Shown here piece by piece: positions 24,161 to 32,382 of a stretch of 64,000 nt of DNA. Both the position numbers and the translations under genes were made by a program. Within the stretch, counting starts at the first letter, position 1. Each line of letters begins with the position of its first letter. The notes under the pieces were generated by a model that worked only from the letters and a program-made list of their open reading frames with translations, ran no database searches and was not told where the DNA came from. Origin of the DNA: Lawsonella clevelandensis (GTDB lineage Bacteria; Actinomycetota; Actinomycetes; Mycobacteriales; Mycobacteriaceae); assembly GCF_003241315.1 (NCBI RefSeq), contig NZ_QFOZ01000011.1, positions 1 to 64,000 on the forward strand. Direction: 5' to 3'.

Positions 24161-24202
24161 AGCACTTTCCCAACCCCTCAATCGTGTGGAAAAGTGCTTT
24201 TA
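24161..24202 (+). terminator. intrinsic terminator after the lysozyme gene
   Basis: AGCACTTTCC (24161-24170) pairs with GGAAAAGTGCT (24188-24198) with a single bulge, followed by TTTTA-type sequence. Confidence 0.7.
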
Positions 24203-24360
24203 GTCACCCCTATTGCGGGAAACTAGCAGCGTAGAATATAGGTAAGCATTACAGTAGCTGCTACGCACACAATATTGTTTCCTAAAATCTAGGTATAGCT
24301 CGACAATTCGTGGCACGATGGACAGTACGGGATTTCCCATACGTTATTTTTGGAGGAACA

Positions 24361-24876
24361 GTGAGTATCAAAGACCGCTTCGGAGAAAAGTCAGCTGACG
24401 ATTCAGCCTCCTCCGCTAAGATCTCCGGCATCGCCATGTACGATGCCGTCCCACAGCCCAAGGACGCCAGCATCGGACAGCTTGTTAAGACTGCCACCGA
24501 ACAAATCTCCACTCTTATCCGCTCAGAATTCGAGCTCGCTAAGACCGAAATTGGCGTCCAGGTAAAGCGCGGCGCCATGGGCAGCATCTTCTTCATTATC
24601 GCTGCCGTCTTCGCCCTCATGTCGTTCCTGCCATTCACCATCATGTGGGCCAAGCTCTTTACCCTCTGGCTCGGTACTGTCACCTGGGATTGGTGCGGCT
24701 ACCTTATTACCTTCCTGCTCCTTCTCGTCTTTGCGGCAGTCTTCGCCGGCATTGGCCTATGGAAGATGAAGCAAGTTGAAAAGCCAGAAAAAACCATTGA
24801 GTCCGTCGAAAAGCTGAAAGAAGTTGTTCCCAGCAGCAGCAAGACTGCCCCGAAGGAATACACTTACCTGCAGTAA
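24361..24876 (+). CDS. actinobacterial holin-like membrane protein (Rv3669-type)
   Basis: Protein of 171 residues. A soluble N-terminus with an amphipathic helix (QLVKTATEQISTLIRSEFEL) precedes two transmembrane helices (about 77-105 and 115-140) and a charged tail. This is the layout of the putative actinobacterial Holin-X family (PF07332, DUF1469-like). Despite the family name there is no phage context: the gene sits before an EphE-like hydrolase as Rv3669 does before Rv3670. GTG 24361 follows TTGGAGGAACA, an excellent ribosome-binding site, and is chosen over the upstream start at 24310. The cellular role is unknown. Confidence 0.83.
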   Translation: MSIKDRFGEKSADDSASSAKISGIAMYDAVPQPKDASIGQLVKTATEQISTLIRSEFELAKTEIGVQVKRGAMGSIFFIIAAVFALMSFLPFTIMWAKLFTLWLGTVTWDWCGYLITFLLLLVFAAVFAGIGLWKMKQVEKPEKTIESVEKLKEVVPSSSKTAPKEYTYLQ

Positions 24877-24961
24877 TAGCAGCACTCTGTAGTAGTGCTA
24901 AGCAATGCTGCCTTTCACCCCTCACGACACTAACTCTACTGGTTAATTATTTTCTCTAACT

Positions 24962-25966
24962 ATGAACGATAGCCGCCACGGCACCCCTCCTGCACCGCCT
25001 GAACCGGACAGTGTATGCCTCCCGGGACCGTGGCGGCATCGTCTTGTCTCCACCAACGGTATCCACCTCCACACCGCTGATCTTCTTCCCCACAACTGGG
25101 AAGAAACACACCCCCCAAACGAACTACCACCACTCGTCCTCCTCATACACGGCTATGGAGAAAACTGGTGGACATGGCACAACCAACTTGTCCCCCTCTC
25201 CCGCGCCGGCTACCACGCTATGGCCGTTGACCTCCGCGGCTACGGGGACTCCGATAAACCACCACGCGGCTACGACCTCACCACCGCCGCCAACGACATG
25301 GCCGGATTAGTACGCGCCACCGGCCACCGCAACGTTACCGTCGTAGGCCACGGGCTAGGCGGAACTGTAGGCTGGACCATGGCCCGCATGTTCCGAAGCG
25401 GCGTTACCACACTTATTGCAGTCGATGCGCCACACCCCCTCACCCAGCGAATCGACTACGTGAAACAGGCCTTCACCCACGCCACCACCGTCGGTCCCTT
25501 CCTAAGCGCCCAAATACCGCGTCTGCCCGAATGGCGTATGCAGCAACCCCACTGGATTGAGGACTACATTAGCCACCGCACATACAACAATTGGGTCGAT
25601 ACCCCAGAGGGGCAAGAAGCACTCCACATTTTCAGCGACGCGCTTCGCATTAGACACGTATCCTACTGCGCAAACGAATACCTCCGTTGGATGGGACGCT
25701 CCCGTCTACGCGCTGACGGAATCCGCTACAACCGAAAAATGACGCGGCGCCTAGCGCTCCCCGTTGTTGCGTTCCGCGGTGAATACGATCCCGTCGTCTC
25801 CGAAGACGTCCTTGCCGGGTGCAAACGCTACACCGAAAACTTCACCATTATGACGGTGCCACAGTGCGGCTTCTACCCACAGTTAGAAAATCCGCAGGCT
25901 TTTTCTACACTTCTTCTCCAAAGCCTCTCCGGCTCTCCCGCACGCATAAACAGCTCAGACGACTGA
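24962..25966 (+). CDS. alpha/beta hydrolase at the EphE (Rv3670) position, nucleophile replaced by Gly
   Basis: Alpha/beta-hydrolase fold of 334 residues in the epoxide hydrolase-like group. LLIHGYGENWWTW is the oxyanion loop and MAVDLRGYGDSDKP the conserved second motif. At the nucleophile elbow the sequence is VVGHGLGG, so residue 131 is Gly where epoxide hydrolases have Asp and esterases have Ser. C-terminal FRGEYDPVV would hold the acid residue, but the CGFYPQLENP region has no typical catalytic His. The protein may therefore be non-enzymatic or use another chemistry. The neighbours (holin-like gene, marP) support a role at the envelope near MarP. Confidence 0.85.
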   Translation: MNDSRHGTPPAPPEPDSVCLPGPWRHRLVSTNGIHLHTADLLPHNWEETHPPNELPPLVLLIHGYGENWWTWHNQLVPLSRAGYHAMAVDLRGYGDSDKPPRGYDLTTAANDMAGLVRATGHRNVTVVGHGLGGTVGWTMARMFRSGVTTLIAVDAPHPLTQRIDYVKQAFTHATTVGPFLSAQIPRLPEWRMQQPHWIEDYISHRTYNNWVDTPEGQEALHIFSDALRIRHVSYCANEYLRWMGRSRLRADGIRYNRKMTRRLALPVVAFRGEYDPVVSEDVLAGCKRYTENFTIMTVPQCGFYPQLENPQAFSTLLLQSLSGSPARINSSDD

Positions 25967-25971
25967 TCGCA

Positions 25972-26017
25972 CTAGCGCGCGTCGTACACACTAGATACTT
26001 GTGCCTGTGCGCGCTAG
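25972..26017. terminator. hairpin between convergent genes
   Basis: CTAGCGCGC (25972-25980) is the perfect inverse of GCGCGCTAG (26009-26017). It separates the convergent hydrolase and marP genes. It lacks a T-run, so it is a weak or Rho-aided terminator at best. Confidence 0.5.
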
Positions 26018-26033
26018 ATGCGGGTGCCCGGCA

Positions 26034-27269
26034 CTAATTAGGCGTCATTGTTGTTGTTACCTCCGCGTCTAGCGGAACACACCGCCCCGTAGACACTCTT
26101 TCACGCGTCCTCATTCCCTTTTGAAGCACCGGCTCAATCTCCCGGTAGCTTAATGCGTAGGCAACGTTCTTCTTATCCGTCGCCACACCAAACACCATTC
26201 CCGCATAGTGTCCCTGCACATCAAGCAGCGGACCCCCAGAATTACCACTCATCAAATTCGCGAGCAGTGCATACGCCTGCCGCTGCACTGTGGTCGTCCC
26301 GTAAATACCGGGACCCTGCAAAATAAAACGCTCCTGCAGACGAGCTGGCGTTACCCGGTAGGGGCCATTGTTGGGGAATCCCGGAATAGCCATCGCCTGG
26401 CCCGCCTGCACACTATTGTCACGGACGGGCTGCAACGCCGGCAGCATAAGCCGCTTAGTGGATGAAATAGCCGGCACCCACAGCACCGCAACATCGCGCA
26501 GGGCATCAAAAGCAACTGGCTGAGCAGTAAATATCCCCTCCACAGTATGCACATGGATAATACGGGCACCAGCCACCACATGGGCATTAGTAGCAACCAG
26601 ACCGGGGGCATACACAAACCCCGTACCCTCCAGATCCCGGTGGCACCCCGTAGCCTGCCCCACAATCTTCACAACACTCCGGCGGGCTTTCGCAAGAGAC
26701 GACGTTTCCACAATGCTCTGGTCTGGAATACCTGCACCAGCAGAACCGCCAGATCGATCCGTCATCTGCTGTAGTGACGCAGTGCGTGCCGCGTCATCGA
26801 GCATTTCTGGAATTTTCTGCACAGCATTCGGGGACAGCATGGTGATGGCCGACATCACCCGCGAATCGTGCATTGTTTTACCCAAGCTACTGTCGGGCTG
26901 CACAGCAAGCGGCGCAAAGAAAACCCAGGTAAGAATAGCGGCAAGGACAACCTTAACGATGGCCCCCGCGGACCGCGATCCCCGCGTCTCCTGAATTTTC
27001 GCATGATTGCGGATATAAAGCCCCACAACTTCCGCACCGGCTGCGCACAAAACAACCAGCACAAAACCGTAAATGAACCCCACAACAAAACGAATCTGAA
27101 TATTTTCCGTGGCATCAAGAACCGGCTGGAGGGTGAAATACTCAATAATGATGCCAATGATGGCACCACACACGGCACCTAGACTGGGGATAAAACCCGT
27201 CACCCAGCCGTAGAAACCAAAAATCGCAAAAACAAGCAAGACGACAATGTCAAAAGCTACCGCAGACAC
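26034..27269 (-). CDS. marP: MarP-type membrane-bound periplasmic serine protease
   Basis: Protein of 411 residues with an N-terminal CvpA-like domain (four transmembrane segments, about 1-125) and a chymotrypsin-like protease domain from about residue 190. The triad is visible: His230 in VATNAHVV, Asp259 in LRDVAVL and Ser344 in SGNSGGPLL. Cys209 and Cys397 match the disulfide known in M. tuberculosis MarP (Rv3671c), which supports acid and oxidative stress survival. GTG 27269 has AAGGAGG at ideal spacing. In mycobacteria Rv3672c and Rv3673c lie between marP and nth; they are missing here, leaving 142 bases. The order with the EphE-like gene is conserved. Confidence 0.94.
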   Translation of the reverse strand: MSAVAFDIVVLLVFAIFGFYGWVTGFIPSLGAVCGAIIGIIIEYFTLQPVLDATENIQIRFVVGFIYGFVLVVLCAAGAEVVGLYIRNHAKIQETRGSRSAGAIVKVVLAAILTWVFFAPLAVQPDSSLGKTMHDSRVMSAITMLSPNAVQKIPEMLDDAARTASLQQMTDRSGGSAGAGIPDQSIVETSSLAKARRSVVKIVGQATGCHRDLEGTGFVYAPGLVATNAHVVAGARIIHVHTVEGIFTAQPVAFDALRDVAVLWVPAISSTKRLMLPALQPVRDNSVQAGQAMAIPGFPNNGPYRVTPARLQERFILQGPGIYGTTTVQRQAYALLANLMSGNSGGPLLDVQGHYAGMVFGVATDKKNVAYALSYREIEPVLQKGMRTRERVSTGRCVPLDAEVTTTMTPN

Positions 27270-27411
27270 TCGCGCCTCCTTGCCCTTACTTCCCGCGTCC
27301 CTGCTTAGTCCCGCTTCCCGTGCTTATCTCCCCAAAATCCTACCGGACGCACCCGTCCGCAAATATTTGGACACGGGACATGCTGGCACAGACCCGCAGG
27401 TTAGTTGCGAT

Positions 27412-28221
27412 TTAATTCTCGTCCTCAATACCTGCCATACGCAGTAATTGTTCCCTATTCTCGCCCTTGACGAGAGCCTCAGCAGTACCCGGGTCGACGG
27501 GGCCAAGACCATAGCTGGGGCAGTCCGCCGCCAAAAAACATGCACCACAAGCGGGGCGTCGTGAGTGGCACACTCGCCGCCCATGGAAAATAATGCGATG
27601 CGATAGCACTGTCCACTCCGGCCGTGGAATAAGCTCCCCCACTTCCTTTTCCACCTGGACAGGATCCTCGCTTTCCGTCCACATCCACCGGCGCGCCAAA
27701 CGCCCAAAGTGGGTATCAATGGTTAGACCCGGCGTGTCGAAGGCATTCCCCAGCACCACATTGGCAGTTTTCCGCCCCACGCCGGGAAGTGTGACAAGAT
27801 CCTCCAAGCGGGGCGGTACTTCCCCATCCCACTTCTCCACCAGCTGGGTGGAAAGACCATGAATATTGGAGGCTTTCGCACGGAAGAATCCCGTGGGGCG
27901 AATAATCTCCTCAATCTCCTCGATACGGGCGGCGGCCATGGCGTGGGCAGTGGGGAAACGGCCAAAAAGCTGCGGCGTTACCTGATTAACGCGCACGTCG
28001 GTACACTGTGCAGACAAAACCGTGGCCACCACAAGTTGGAATGGTGTCTCAAAGTTCAGTTCGCAGTAGGCCTCCGGGTAGGCGACGGCAAGGGTACGCG
28101 CCATACGCCGCGCACGCGTCACCAGTCCACGCCGTGTTTCCTTGCCGGTGACGGCTGGGTGTTTCGCACCACGCGGGCGCACATCTGCGGGGGACGGGGT
28201 AAGAGAGTGAGAGGCGACCAT
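27412..28221 (-). CDS. nth: endonuclease III (DNA glycosylase/AP lyase)
   Basis: Base-excision repair glycosylase of 269 residues. The helix-hairpin-helix LPGVGRKTANVVLG includes catalytic Lys151, and TIDTHFGR includes catalytic Asp169. The [4Fe-4S] ligands C-x6-C-x2-C-x5-C are intact (CHSRRPAC, CGAC, then C). The N-terminus has a 35-residue basic, Pro-rich extension before the conserved fold, so the true start could lie later. It corresponds to Rv3674c, divergent from the small membrane protein and glxR. Confidence 0.95.
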   Translation of the reverse strand: MVASHSLTPSPADVRPRGAKHPAVTGKETRRGLVTRARRMARTLAVAYPEAYCELNFETPFQLVVATVLSAQCTDVRVNQVTPQLFGRFPTAHAMAAARIEEIEEIIRPTGFFRAKASNIHGLSTQLVEKWDGEVPPRLEDLVTLPGVGRKTANVVLGNAFDTPGLTIDTHFGRLARRWMWTESEDPVQVEKEVGELIPRPEWTVLSHRIIFHGRRVCHSRRPACGACFLAADCPSYGLGPVDPGTAEALVKGENREQLLRMAGIEDEN

Positions 28222-28266
28222 AGTGACAAGGATACTTTTTTCACGCAGATAGTGTTTACTTAGGGT

Positions 28267-28536
28267 ATGGGTTTATATGCACTAGCTCTTGTCCTTATTC
28301 CCTTCGTCGTGGGTGCTTTCGCACTCATCATGGATCGCGTTGAGCGCGCTATCGTAAATCCACCAGCGGATACTGCCACGAAACCCGCCGTTGCTTCCCT
28401 CCCCGCCGCACCCCTTCCTACAGAGTCTGCTTCTCCCACCGCAGGCACTTCCGCGCCTTCCGCGTCTTCTGTCCCCTCTGCAGAAACACCAGCGGCAGAA
28501 TCGCCAGAAGAGAACAACACCTCTACCGCAAAGTAA
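28267..28536 (+). CDS. small membrane-anchored Pro/Ala/Ser-rich protein (Rv3675 position)
   Basis: Protein of 89 residues. An N-terminal hydrophobic helix (YALALVLIPFVVGAFALIM) is followed by about 60 residues of low-complexity sequence rich in Pro, Ala, Ser, Thr and Glu. It sits between nth and glxR, exactly where Rv3675 lies in M. tuberculosis, so it is probably the positional equivalent. Function is unknown. The disordered tail could face the cytoplasm or wall. Confidence 0.6.
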   Translation: MGLYALALVLIPFVVGAFALIMDRVERAIVNPPADTATKPAVASLPAAPLPTESASPTAGTSAPSASSVPSAETPAAESPEENNTSTAK

Positions 28537-28669
28537 CCGTCAAACTGAAGGAGAAAGTCTCTTTCCACCAATATGTGGGGCATTCCATAGCACGGCCACT
28601 GAATATTCAGGAAAGACTGTGCTATGCGCTAAACTTTGCGTAGTAGTTCAAGTTGAGAAGAGGTTACAC

Positions 28670-29347
28670 GTGGACGAGGACATTCTCGCACGCGCCGGCA
28701 TTTTCCAAGGTATGGATGCAGCTTCTATTTCTGCGCTGCTGAAAGATCTCGTACCGGAAACATTCCGCAAAGGTGACACCATCATTCGTGAAGGTGAGCC
28801 GGGCGATAAGCTGTACATTATTGTTGAAGGCAAACTGAAACTCTCCCGAACTGCCCCTGATGGTCGCGAAAACCTCCTTGCTATTCTCGGCCCCTCCGAC
28901 ATGTTTGGCGAACTTTCTATTTTCGATCCGGCACCGCGCACATCATCTGCTATCTGTGTGACCGATGTCCGTACGTACACAATGGACAGGGCCGCCCTCC
29001 GCCGTTGGCTCGACGCACAGCCGCAAATCGCAGAGCAACTCCTCCGCGTTTTAGCCCGCCGCCTCCGCCGCACCAACAATAGCCTCGCCGACCTTATCTT
29101 CACCGACGTGCCTGGCCGCGTCGCCAAAGCCCTGCTGCAGCTTGCACAGCGCTTCGGCAGCCAAGAAGGCAACACCGTACGCGTCAACCACGACCTCACA
29201 CAGGAAGAAATCGCCCAGCTAGTGGGCGCTTCCCGCGAAACCGTGAACAAGGCCCTGGCCGAATTCGCACACCGCGGATGGATCCGCCTGGAAGGCAAAT
29301 CTGTCGTCATCTGCGAAAGCGAGCACCTCGCCCGACGCGCACGCTAA
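28670..29347 (+). CDS. glxR: Crp/Fnr-family global regulator (GlxR/Crp)
   Basis: cAMP-responsive regulator of 225 residues, almost colinear with GlxR of C. glutamicum and Crp (Rv3676). The cyclic-nucleotide domain has GEPGDKLYIIVEGKLKL and the phosphate-binding cassette FGELSIFDPAPRTSSA. The winged helix-turn-helix is TQEEIAQLVGASRETVNKAL, and the C-terminus is EHLARRAR. GTG 28670 follows GAGAAGAGG and matches the family N-terminus; the longer frame from 28391 overlaps the preceding gene and is not used. It is expected to bind TGTGA-N6-TCACA sites across carbon, respiration and pilus genes; one candidate is at 22491. Confidence 0.96.
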   Translation: MDEDILARAGIFQGMDAASISALLKDLVPETFRKGDTIIREGEPGDKLYIIVEGKLKLSRTAPDGRENLLAILGPSDMFGELSIFDPAPRTSSAICVTDVRTYTMDRAALRRWLDAQPQIAEQLLRVLARRLRRTNNSLADLIFTDVPGRVAKALLQLAQRFGSQEGNTVRVNHDLTQEEIAQLVGASRETVNKALAEFAHRGWIRLEGKSVVICESEHLARRAR

Positions 29348-29411
29348 AAACCAATACGCTAAAACTCTGCCGTTAGCAGCTGCCAGCGACATCACCACGC
29401 CCATAGCAAGA

Positions 29412-29448
29412 ATTGCACCCCTCAGCCTGCAAGACTGAGGGGTGCAAT
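29412..29448. terminator. perfect 14-bp stem-loop after glxR
   Basis: ATTGCACCCCTCAG (29412-29425) pairs perfectly with CTGAGGGGTGCAAT (29435-29448) around a 9-base loop. There is no T-run, so it may act as a transcript stabiliser or Rho-dependent end. It is immediately upstream of the next small gene. Confidence 0.6.
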
Positions 29449-29488
29449 GGTCACACGGATTCCTACTAGCCGGAAAGGGCAGTACCCG

Positions 29489-29692
29489 ATGGAAAAACTT
29501 TCAGCATCGAACCATGTGTACAGCACGCTAGTGGCACTGGCTATTACCGCGGTAGCAATTCTATTCAACCCGGGCATTCCGTGGTTCGCCTGGGTAGGAG
29601 CGTTCCTTCTGCTGTTTTTCGTGGCCGAACTTGTCTCCCTGTTCATTAAAACTGGGGGAGCAGAAGGAAAAAAGAAAAAGACGCAGGGCTAG
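29489..29692 (+). CDS. small two-helix membrane protein of unknown function
   Basis: Protein of 67 residues with two hydrophobic segments (STLVALAITAVAILF and WVGAFLLLFFVAELVSLF) and a Lys-rich C-terminus, suggesting both ends in the cytoplasm. ATG 29489 has AAAGGG upstream; an earlier ATG at 29447 lies inside the preceding hairpin and is less likely. Its stop overlaps the stop of convergent ridA by four bases. I recognise no family. Confidence 0.6.
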   Translation: MEKLSASNHVYSTLVALAITAVAILFNPGIPWFAWVGAFLLLFFVAELVSLFIKTGGAEGKKKKTQG

Positions 29693-30147
29693 TCGGCTAC
29701 TTCAACAATGAGTTCCACTTCTACCGCAGCATTAAGGGGAAGTTCTGCTACCCCCACTGCGGAGCGGGCGTGCTGCCCGGACTCACCAAAAATGTCGCCC
29801 AATACTTCTGACGCGCCGTTAATAACAGCCGCCTGACCGGTGAAACCTGCTGCGGAATTCACAAATCCCACAACCTTCACAATGGACTTAATGCTGTTAA
29901 GGCTACATACCGCATGGACAGCGGCAAGAGCATTCAGAACTGCAGTACGGGCTTGAGCATATGCCTCATCGGGGCTAACACTCTCCCCCACCTTGCCTGT
30001 TTTATCGAGTTTCCCGTCCACGAAGGGCAGTTGGCCGGATGTGTAGACAAAATTCCCCACACGTTTCGCCGGCACGTAGGCAGCCACGGGAGCAGCCACC
30101 GCAGGCAGTGCAATATGCAGCTCAGTGAGCCGTTCCTCCCACGTCAT
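29689..30147 (-). CDS. RidA family protein (reactive imine/enamine deaminase-like)
   Basis: YjgF/YER057c/UK114 protein of 152 residues, the actinobacterial long subgroup. YVPAKRVGNFVYTSGQLPF and the C-terminal GVAELPLNAAVEVELIVEV block are typical. The catalytic Arg of archetypal RidA (in RxxxxV of the C-terminal strand) is not clearly present, so deaminase activity is uncertain. It equals Rv3678c by position. The ATG follows GGAGG located in the end of the upstream DUF4177 gene, with stop and start directly adjacent. Confidence 0.88.
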   Translation of the reverse strand: MTWEERLTELHIALPAVAAPVAAYVPAKRVGNFVYTSGQLPFVDGKLDKTGKVGESVSPDEAYAQARTAVLNALAAVHAVCSLNSIKSIVKVVGFVNSAAGFTGQAAVINGASEVLGDIFGESGQHARSAVGVAELPLNAAVEVELIVEVAD

Positions 30148-30303
30148 TTAATCCTCCAAAGGACGCTTCATATAGGCAACGTGCTGCTCCCCAGTGGGGC
30201 CCGGCAGCACGGTAACAAGTTCCCATCCATCAGATCCCCACTGGTCAAGGATCTGTTTCGTGGCATGGGTGAGCAAGGGTACGGTGACGTATTCAAATCG
30301 CAT
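30148..30303 (-). CDS. DUF4177-like small protein (Rv3678A position)
   Basis: Fifty-one codons from ATG 30303 to TAA 30148. The product begins MRFEYVTVPLL and contains QWGSDGWELVTVLPG, the WGxxGWELV pattern of DUF4177, and ends KRPLED. It abuts ridA with no gap (TAA then ATG) and is surely co-translated with it. The same pair exists in mycobacteria. Function is unknown. Confidence 0.8.
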   Translation of the reverse strand: MRFEYVTVPLLTHATKQILDQWGSDGWELVTVLPGPTGEQHVAYMKRPLED

Positions 30304-30344
30304 AACCCAAGTGTAATGGCACTACACGGCGCGGGGTAGCTTCT

Positions 30345-30821
30345 TTACTCGGACGAGGACTGTTCCTTGAAGTGACGGAGAGTCTCAATAGTTTTAAGAG
30401 TCTCCATCTCTGAACTCTCCTCCTCGGAGGAAGTATCCAGCTGGTCCGCAATGTCGTTAAGAACCCGCGTAAACTGCTGCATCTTAGAGGATTTATGGCG
30501 TTTGAAGCGGCGTTCAGTATTAACATTCAACGCTTTCAATGCTTCCAACGCACCCTCCGGGTCACCCTCACCTTCTGCTAGGGTGGCGCCTCGTGTCACG
30601 GGGTCAAGAAGGTTACGCCAGGAAGGAACATCAGGGAAATGGCGGAGAATGGAACGGCGTTCACGCTCCGTCATACCGCCCCACACACCAAACTCCACGC
30701 GGGAATCAAGCGCATCAGCACGGCACTGAATAAGAACAGGGCAATTCAGGCAGCGCAGTGCGGCGTCACGCTGGGCAGCGCCCTTGACGAAAAGAGAATC
30801 CCCACCATCATTGCGGCACAA
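30345..30821 (-). CDS. WhiB-family iron-sulfur regulator, N-terminus possibly lost by frameshift
   Basis: WhiB protein with the four cluster Cys: Cys2, then C-x2-C in LRCLNCPV and C in IQCRADAL. The WhiB signature FGVWGGMTERERR follows. The C-terminal half is long and acidic/basic (RRFKRHKSSK, SSEEESSEM). It lies at the WhiB4 (Rv3681c) position. The only standard start in frame is TTG 30821, one codon before Cys2, yet upstream codons encode WVAHAL, matching the conserved residues before the first Cys of WhiB4. The frame stays open to 30962 without ATG, GTG or TTG. A strong GGGAGGAG plus ATG at 30964 exist in the neighbouring frame. A one-base loss near the start is the simplest explanation. 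Confidence 0.82.
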   Translation of the reverse strand: MCRNDGGDSLFVKGAAQRDAALRCLNCPVLIQCRADALDSRVEFGVWGGMTERERRSILRHFPDVPSWRNLLDPVTRGATLAEGEGDPEGALEALKALNVNTERRFKRHKSSKMQQFTRVLNDIADQLDTSSEEESSEMETLKTIETLRHFKEQSSSE

Positions 30822-30964
30822 TGCGTGAGCTACCCACTCGGAACGATCCCACGAGCTTAAATCGCGGTACGGGCCTGCAGCAGCACCGTCAGTGGCAGAG
30901 CTTCCAGCGGCAGAGTGGCCGAGAAGGACTGTTATATCCTCGACGGGAATCGATCGTTGTCATT

Positions 30965-31270
30965 TGCGGCTCCTCCCAATCGAGATCACGTTATCTGATC
31001 GCATCGCGTGCATGCGCGGCGGCAGCCAGTACCGCAGCCAGTACAGTAGCTAATGCAACAGCAGCCGATAGTGTGCCGGCATCGTGCCGGTAGTGCGCGG
31101 TGCTATACACAAGTGCTACATGCATTTGCATACACAACGATATTAAAGATGGTACGTGCCCTTACCAGAGATGCAATACCCCTATGGAAATTCTCGGGGT
31201 AATTTAAATCTCTTTTCGCTCTTAGAATTGCTCTACGCCAAACATATTCAAAAGCGTGTACGCTTGGTGA
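30965..31270. other. intergenic region without a supported gene
   Basis: In M. tuberculosis ponA2 (Rv3682) lies here between whiB4 and the metallophosphoesterase; it is absent. The region holds short GCAGCCAGTAC direct repeats near 31021-31043 and a short plus-strand frame rich in Ala, Ser and Thr codons that I do not regard as a gene. The promoters of whiB and the metallophosphoesterase must be here. Confidence 0.4.
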
Positions 31271-32167
31271 GTGTCTCCTAAGTATTCCTCTTCACGTGCC
31301 CTGGCCAGCGGAATTATCGCAGGCGTAGCAACTGCTGCATACTCTGCGACGGTTGGCCGTAGACACTTTGTGGTACAACAGGAAACACTTCCCTTGTTGC
31401 CAGCTGGAGCCGATCCCATCCGGATACTTCACCTTTCCGATTTCCACATGACGCCGGAAAATAAAGAGCTCCAACGTTTTCTAACCGTGCTGGGAGATCT
31501 TAAACCAGACCTCGTTATTGACACTGGAGACAATCTGGCACACCCGAAAGCTGTTCCCTCCGTTATTCAGTCACTGGGGCCACTTCTTGATATTCCTGGC
31601 TTTTTTGTCTTCGGTTCAAATGACTACTTCGCGCCGGATTTTAAAAACCCCCTAAGCTATTTATGGGGCGAATCAACCCTCCGCCAACACCGGAAACCAC
31701 TTCCCTGGACAGGAATGCGCGCCGCCTTCCAAGAACACGGGTGGAAAGACGCTACACACCAAAAACTTGCCATCAATATCAACAACGTCAACATTACGGT
31801 TGCGGGCGTCGATGATCCCCACATTAACCGCGACCGCTACGACACAATCGCCGGCGGCCCCCTCCCCGGCAGTGACCTCGCCATCGCCCTCACCCACGCA
31901 CCCGAGCCACGCGTACTCTCCAATTTCTCCGCAGACGGCTACGATCTAGCTTTCGCCGGGCATACGCACGGTGGACAAGTCTGCTGGCCCAATGGCACAG
32001 CCATTGTGACTAACTGCGGTATTGATAGGGAACGCGCCCACGGGCTACACCGCTTCGAACACCTGTGGCTTAACGTTTCTGCAGGGTTGGGGACGTCCCC
32101 CTATGCCCCCTTCCGGCTATTCTGCCCACCTGAAGCGACCCTACTGGAACTAACTGCCGCCCGGTAA
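31271..32167 (+). CDS. metallophosphoesterase (Rv3683-type)
   Basis: Calcineurin-like phosphoesterase of 298 residues. An N-terminal hydrophobic stretch may anchor it to the membrane. Metal-binding motifs are in order: ILHLSDFHM (D-x-H), DTGDNL (GD), GSNDYF in the GNH[DE] position, ALTHAPEP (H) and AGHTHGGQV (GHxH). The core His of GNH is replaced by Asn-Asp, as in the YkuE-like group. The substrate is unknown. GTG 31271 is the start used; upstream ribosome-binding signal is weak. It is followed by tRNA-Pro. Confidence 0.9.
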   Translation: MSPKYSSSRALASGIIAGVATAAYSATVGRRHFVVQQETLPLLPAGADPIRILHLSDFHMTPENKELQRFLTVLGDLKPDLVIDTGDNLAHPKAVPSVIQSLGPLLDIPGFFVFGSNDYFAPDFKNPLSYLWGESTLRQHRKPLPWTGMRAAFQEHGWKDATHQKLAININNVNITVAGVDDPHINRDRYDTIAGGPLPGSDLAIALTHAPEPRVLSNFSADGYDLAFAGHTHGGQVCWPNGTAIVTNCGIDRERAHGLHRFEHLWLNVSAGLGTSPYAPFRLFCPPEATLLELTAAR

Positions 32168-32246
32168 CTGCAGTCTTATGACGCCTTATAGCCACAGCAT
32201 TTTCAGTATTTACCGTCTGGTGTACTAGAGTTAGTGAAGCACCTAC

Positions 32247-32323
<77 letters not shown>

Positions 32324-32326
32324 TTC

Positions 32327-32362
32327 AAAGACCGCCCTCCACACGGAGGGTGGTCTTTTTTA
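32327..32362 (+). terminator. intrinsic terminator of tRNA-Pro
   Basis: AAAGACCGCCCTCC (32327-32340) pairs with GGAGGGTGGTCTTT (32345-32358, one G-U) around an ACAC loop, followed by TTTTA. It can also end the convergent YhgE/Pip-like transcript. Confidence 0.92.
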
Positions 32363-32382
32363 CTCTTCACGCCTTACGCGCG

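Noticed and set aside
24361..24876. Prophage remnant suggested by a holin-family protein
   Set aside because: No other phage genes are nearby and the gene has a chromosomal counterpart (Rv3669) in the same gene order.
30821..31093. 90-codon plus-strand frame rich in Ala, Ser and Thr
   Set aside because: It overlaps the upstream part of whiB on the other strand, has no ribosome-binding site, and its composition comes from short local repeats.
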